From positions 3,038,001 to 3,102,000 of the forward strand of contig NZ_CP024190.1 in assembly GCF_003391395.1 (NCBI RefSeq): a DNA stretch of 64,000 bases, given 5' to 3'. The notes beneath the pieces are model-generated. The model saw only the letters and a list, made by a program, of their open reading frames with translations. It did no database searches and was not told the DNA's origin. Position numbers and translations under genes: made by a program. Shown in pieces: positions 62,181 through 64,000 of this stretch (its first letter is position 1; each line of letters starts with the position of its first letter). This stretch comes from Mycobacterium marinum. GTDB lineage: Bacteria > Actinomycetota > Actinomycetes > Mycobacteriales > Mycobacteriaceae.

Positions 62181-63449
62181 ATGGATTTCGCAGCACTGCC
62201 ACCAGAGATCAATTCGATACGCATGTATTCGGGGCCGGGCTCAGCTCCGATGCTCGCTGCGGTAACAGCCTGGGATGGGCTCGCTGCCGAGCTGCGCTCG
62301 ACGGCCGCCGCATACGAGACGGTGATCGCCGTGCTAACCGGTGACGGCTGGCTGGGACCGGCCTCGGAGTCGATGGAAGCCGCCGTGTTTCCGTACCTGG
62401 CGTGGATGAACATCACCGGAATGCAGGCTGAGCAAACCGCCCGCCAAGCGGCAGCGGCGGCGGGCGCGTTTGAGGCCGCGTTCGCGATGACGGTGCCCCC
62501 GGCGCAGGTGGCCGCCAACCGCACTCAGCTGCAGACGCTGGTTGCCACCAATCTTCTGGGGCAGAACACACCCGCCATCGCCGCTACCGAAGCCGCGTAC
62601 GGCGAGATGTGGGCTCAGGACGCGGCGGCGATGTATGGCTACGCGGTCGGCTCTGCAGCCGCATCGACGCTGACACAGTTCACCCAGCCGGCGCAGACCA
62701 CCGATCCAAGCGGGCTGGCCAGTCAGTCGGCGGCGGTCACTCAGGCAGTAGGCAGCACAGTCGGCAACCTCACTCAGACGGAGCTGCCACAACTGATGTC
62801 CGCGGTGCCGGCGAGCCTGCAGGGGCTGGCCTCACCAGCGGCCGCATCGCCGATCGACGCCATTCCCGGATCCGGGCTGCTAGCCGCGCTGCTGAACTTC
62901 CTGGATGGCAACGACGGGAACCCGTACGGGGTCTTTTTGAACTCGTCATTGGTGAACGGGTTCGTCTCAGCCGGATACGTCAGCCCTGCCGTCGTCGGAC
63001 CCGCAATCTGGGCCGCAATGGCCGATATCAATGCGGTGGCACTGGGTGCCCAGGAATCGGCCGCGGTACCGCCCATGGGGTCCGGCGAAGGAAATCCGTC
63101 GTGGATACCCGCGGCATCACCGGCAAGCCCGGAAAGTTTGCCGGTTCTGGGTGAGGAGACGGCAGCCACGCTGGGGACTGGAGGAATCTCGGCGGGTATG
63201 AACCAGGCTGAGCTGGTCGGGCGAATGTCTGTTCCCCAAAGCTGGGGCGTAGCAACAGCGGTGGCCAATCACGCCGGTGCGGCAGCCCCGGGCGGCGGCT
63301 GGACCAGTACGGCCGTTGTCCCCGAAGCGGCAGTCGGGATGCCCGGCATTCCAGGTATGCCCGCGGGCATTTACGGGCACAACCTCGGCAATGCCCCCCG
63401 GTACGGATTCCGCCCAACGATCATGGGGCGCCCGCCAGCTGCTGGATGA
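62181..63449 (+). CDS. PPE-SVP family protein
   Basis: 422 aa from the ATG at 62181 (MDFAALPPEINSIRMYSGPGS); a TTG at 62175 would add two residues. The PPE domain contains WLGPASESME and ATNLLGQNTPAIAATEAAYGEMW. The C-terminal half has the SVP motif GRMSVPQSWG and ends PRYGFRPTIMGRPPAAG. It occupies the region downstream of eccA5 where M. tuberculosis has lppT and PPE28-30, but it lacks the PE-PPE hydrolase domain of PPE28, so a PPE29/30-type relation is more likely. Predicted ESX-5 substrate. Confidence 0.88.
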   Translation: MDFAALPPEINSIRMYSGPGSAPMLAAVTAWDGLAAELRSTAAAYETVIAVLTGDGWLGPASESMEAAVFPYLAWMNITGMQAEQTARQAAAAAGAFEAAFAMTVPPAQVAANRTQLQTLVATNLLGQNTPAIAATEAAYGEMWAQDAAAMYGYAVGSAAASTLTQFTQPAQTTDPSGLASQSAAVTQAVGSTVGNLTQTELPQLMSAVPASLQGLASPAAASPIDAIPGSGLLAALLNFLDGNDGNPYGVFLNSSLVNGFVSAGYVSPAVVGPAIWAAMADINAVALGAQESAAVPPMGSGEGNPSWIPAASPASPESLPVLGEETAATLGTGGISAGMNQAELVGRMSVPQSWGVATAVANHAGAAAPGGGWTSTAVVPEAAVGMPGIPGMPAGIYGHNLGNAPRYGFRPTIMGRPPAAG

Positions 63450-63559
63450 CGAGACGGAAGTCACCGTGACATCGACGATCGGTTCCGGGACTGCCGCGGC
63501 TACCGAATCTGCCAGCATGACTCCCTCGGGTTGAGGCTCGGGTAATGGTGTTGCCGGCA

Positions 63560-64000
63560 ATGGATTTCGGGGCCCTGCCACCGGAAGTCAACTCCCTGCG
63601 CATGTATTCGGGCCCAGGGTCAGCGCCCATGCTTGCCGCTATGGCGGCGTGGGATGACGTTTCCGCGGAAATGCTTTTGACGGCAGCGGCATACGAGTCG
63701 GTGCTCTCGGCTTTGCTCAGCGACGGCTGGCTGGGGCCAGCTTCGGCGGCTATGGCGGCAGCGGCGGCCCCGTATGTGACGTGGCTGAGCGCCACCGGGC
63801 TACAGGCCGCGCAGACGGCCGGTCAGGCGGCGGCGGCCGCGGCGGCGTTCGAGGCCGCGTTCGCCATGACGGTGCCGCCGAGTGTGGTTGCGGCGAACCG
63901 GGTGCAGTTGCTGACGCTGGTGGCTACCAATTTTCTGGGCATCAACACACCGGCGATCGCGGCTACCGAGGCCGAATACGCCGAGATGTGGGCGCAGGAT
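63560..64000 (+). CDS. PPE family protein, cut by the window end
   Basis: 147 residues are visible from the ATG at 63560 (MDFGALPPEVNSLRMYSGPGS); an in-frame ATG at 63545 would add MVLPA. The PPE domain is intact as far as it goes, with WLGPASAAM and ATNFLGINTPAIAATEAEYAEMW, and the frame is open to the last base. The C-terminal subfamily cannot be seen. It follows another PPE gene by 110 bases with no PE gene between, so the pair may share one upstream partner. Confidence 0.88.
   Translation, partial: MDFGALPPEVNSLRMYSGPGSAPMLAAMAAWDDVSAEMLLTAAAYESVLSALLSDGWLGPASAAMAAAAAPYVTWLSATGLQAAQTAGQAAAAAAAFEAAFAMTVPPSVVAANRVQLLTLVATNFLGINTPAIAATEAEYAEMWAQD

Noticed and set aside
1..64000. tRNA, rRNA, insertion sequences, attachment sites, prophage genes
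   Set aside because: Read for cloverleaf-type sequences, transposase or integrase motifs and terminal inverted repeats; none seen.

Overview
The window is high-GC actinobacterial DNA from a slow-growing, pathogen-type Mycobacterium. The evidence is two large PE_PGRS genes plus a PE_PGRS31-like gene, five PPE genes, WS/DGAT acyltransferases, the P450s CYP143 and CYP144, and a complete ESX-5 type VII secretion locus. The backbone follows M. tuberculosis order from about Rv1766 to Rv1798, but the extra PE_PGRS, TetR, PPE and DUF732 genes show it is not M. tuberculosis itself. A relative such as the M. kansasii or M. marinum group is plausible, but the sequence alone does not settle the species.

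Region 1 (1-8.7 kb): an SDR oxidoreductase, a WS/DGAT acyltransferase, a duplicated YbjQ-like protein with a small companion gene, a membrane protein, two TetR regulators and a methyltransferase. It ends with a compact stress module: a thioredoxin diverges from a CsoR/CstR-family repressor, a DUF302 protein and an AhpD-like protein, across two palindromic operators.

Region 2 (8.9-18.3 kb): PE_PGRS31-like gene, an alanine-racemase-fold protein, an M28-type peptidase, L-gulono-1,4-lactone dehydrogenase, a second WS/DGAT, and a hydrophobic PPE gene preceded by a coupled 60-codon ORF.

Region 3 (18.6-33.2 kb): two copies of a divergent TetR / PE_PGRS module lie on either side of cyp144. The PE_PGRS proteins (1563 and 2119 aa) share a repeat module of about 217 residues, and the larger one carries nearly three almost identical 648-bp tandem copies.

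Region 4 (33.2-40.3 kb): an isochorismatase-family pseudogene (in-frame stop, no usable start), Rv1778c-, Rv1779c- and Rv1780-like genes, a SRPBCC protein and malQ.

Region 5 (40.6-64 kb): ESX-5. eccB5-eccC5 form the core membrane/ATPase pair. cyp143 and its 3Fe-4S ferredoxin interrupt the locus. The substrates PPE25-like, PE18, PPE26, a DUF732 secreted protein (where PPE27 would be expected), PE19, esxM and esxN follow, then espG5 (the PE/PPE chaperone), eccD5, mycP5, eccE5 and eccA5 in overlapping order. Two further PPE genes end the window; the last runs off the edge. Possible unannotated short ORFs sit directly before eccD5, before PPE genes and before PE19.
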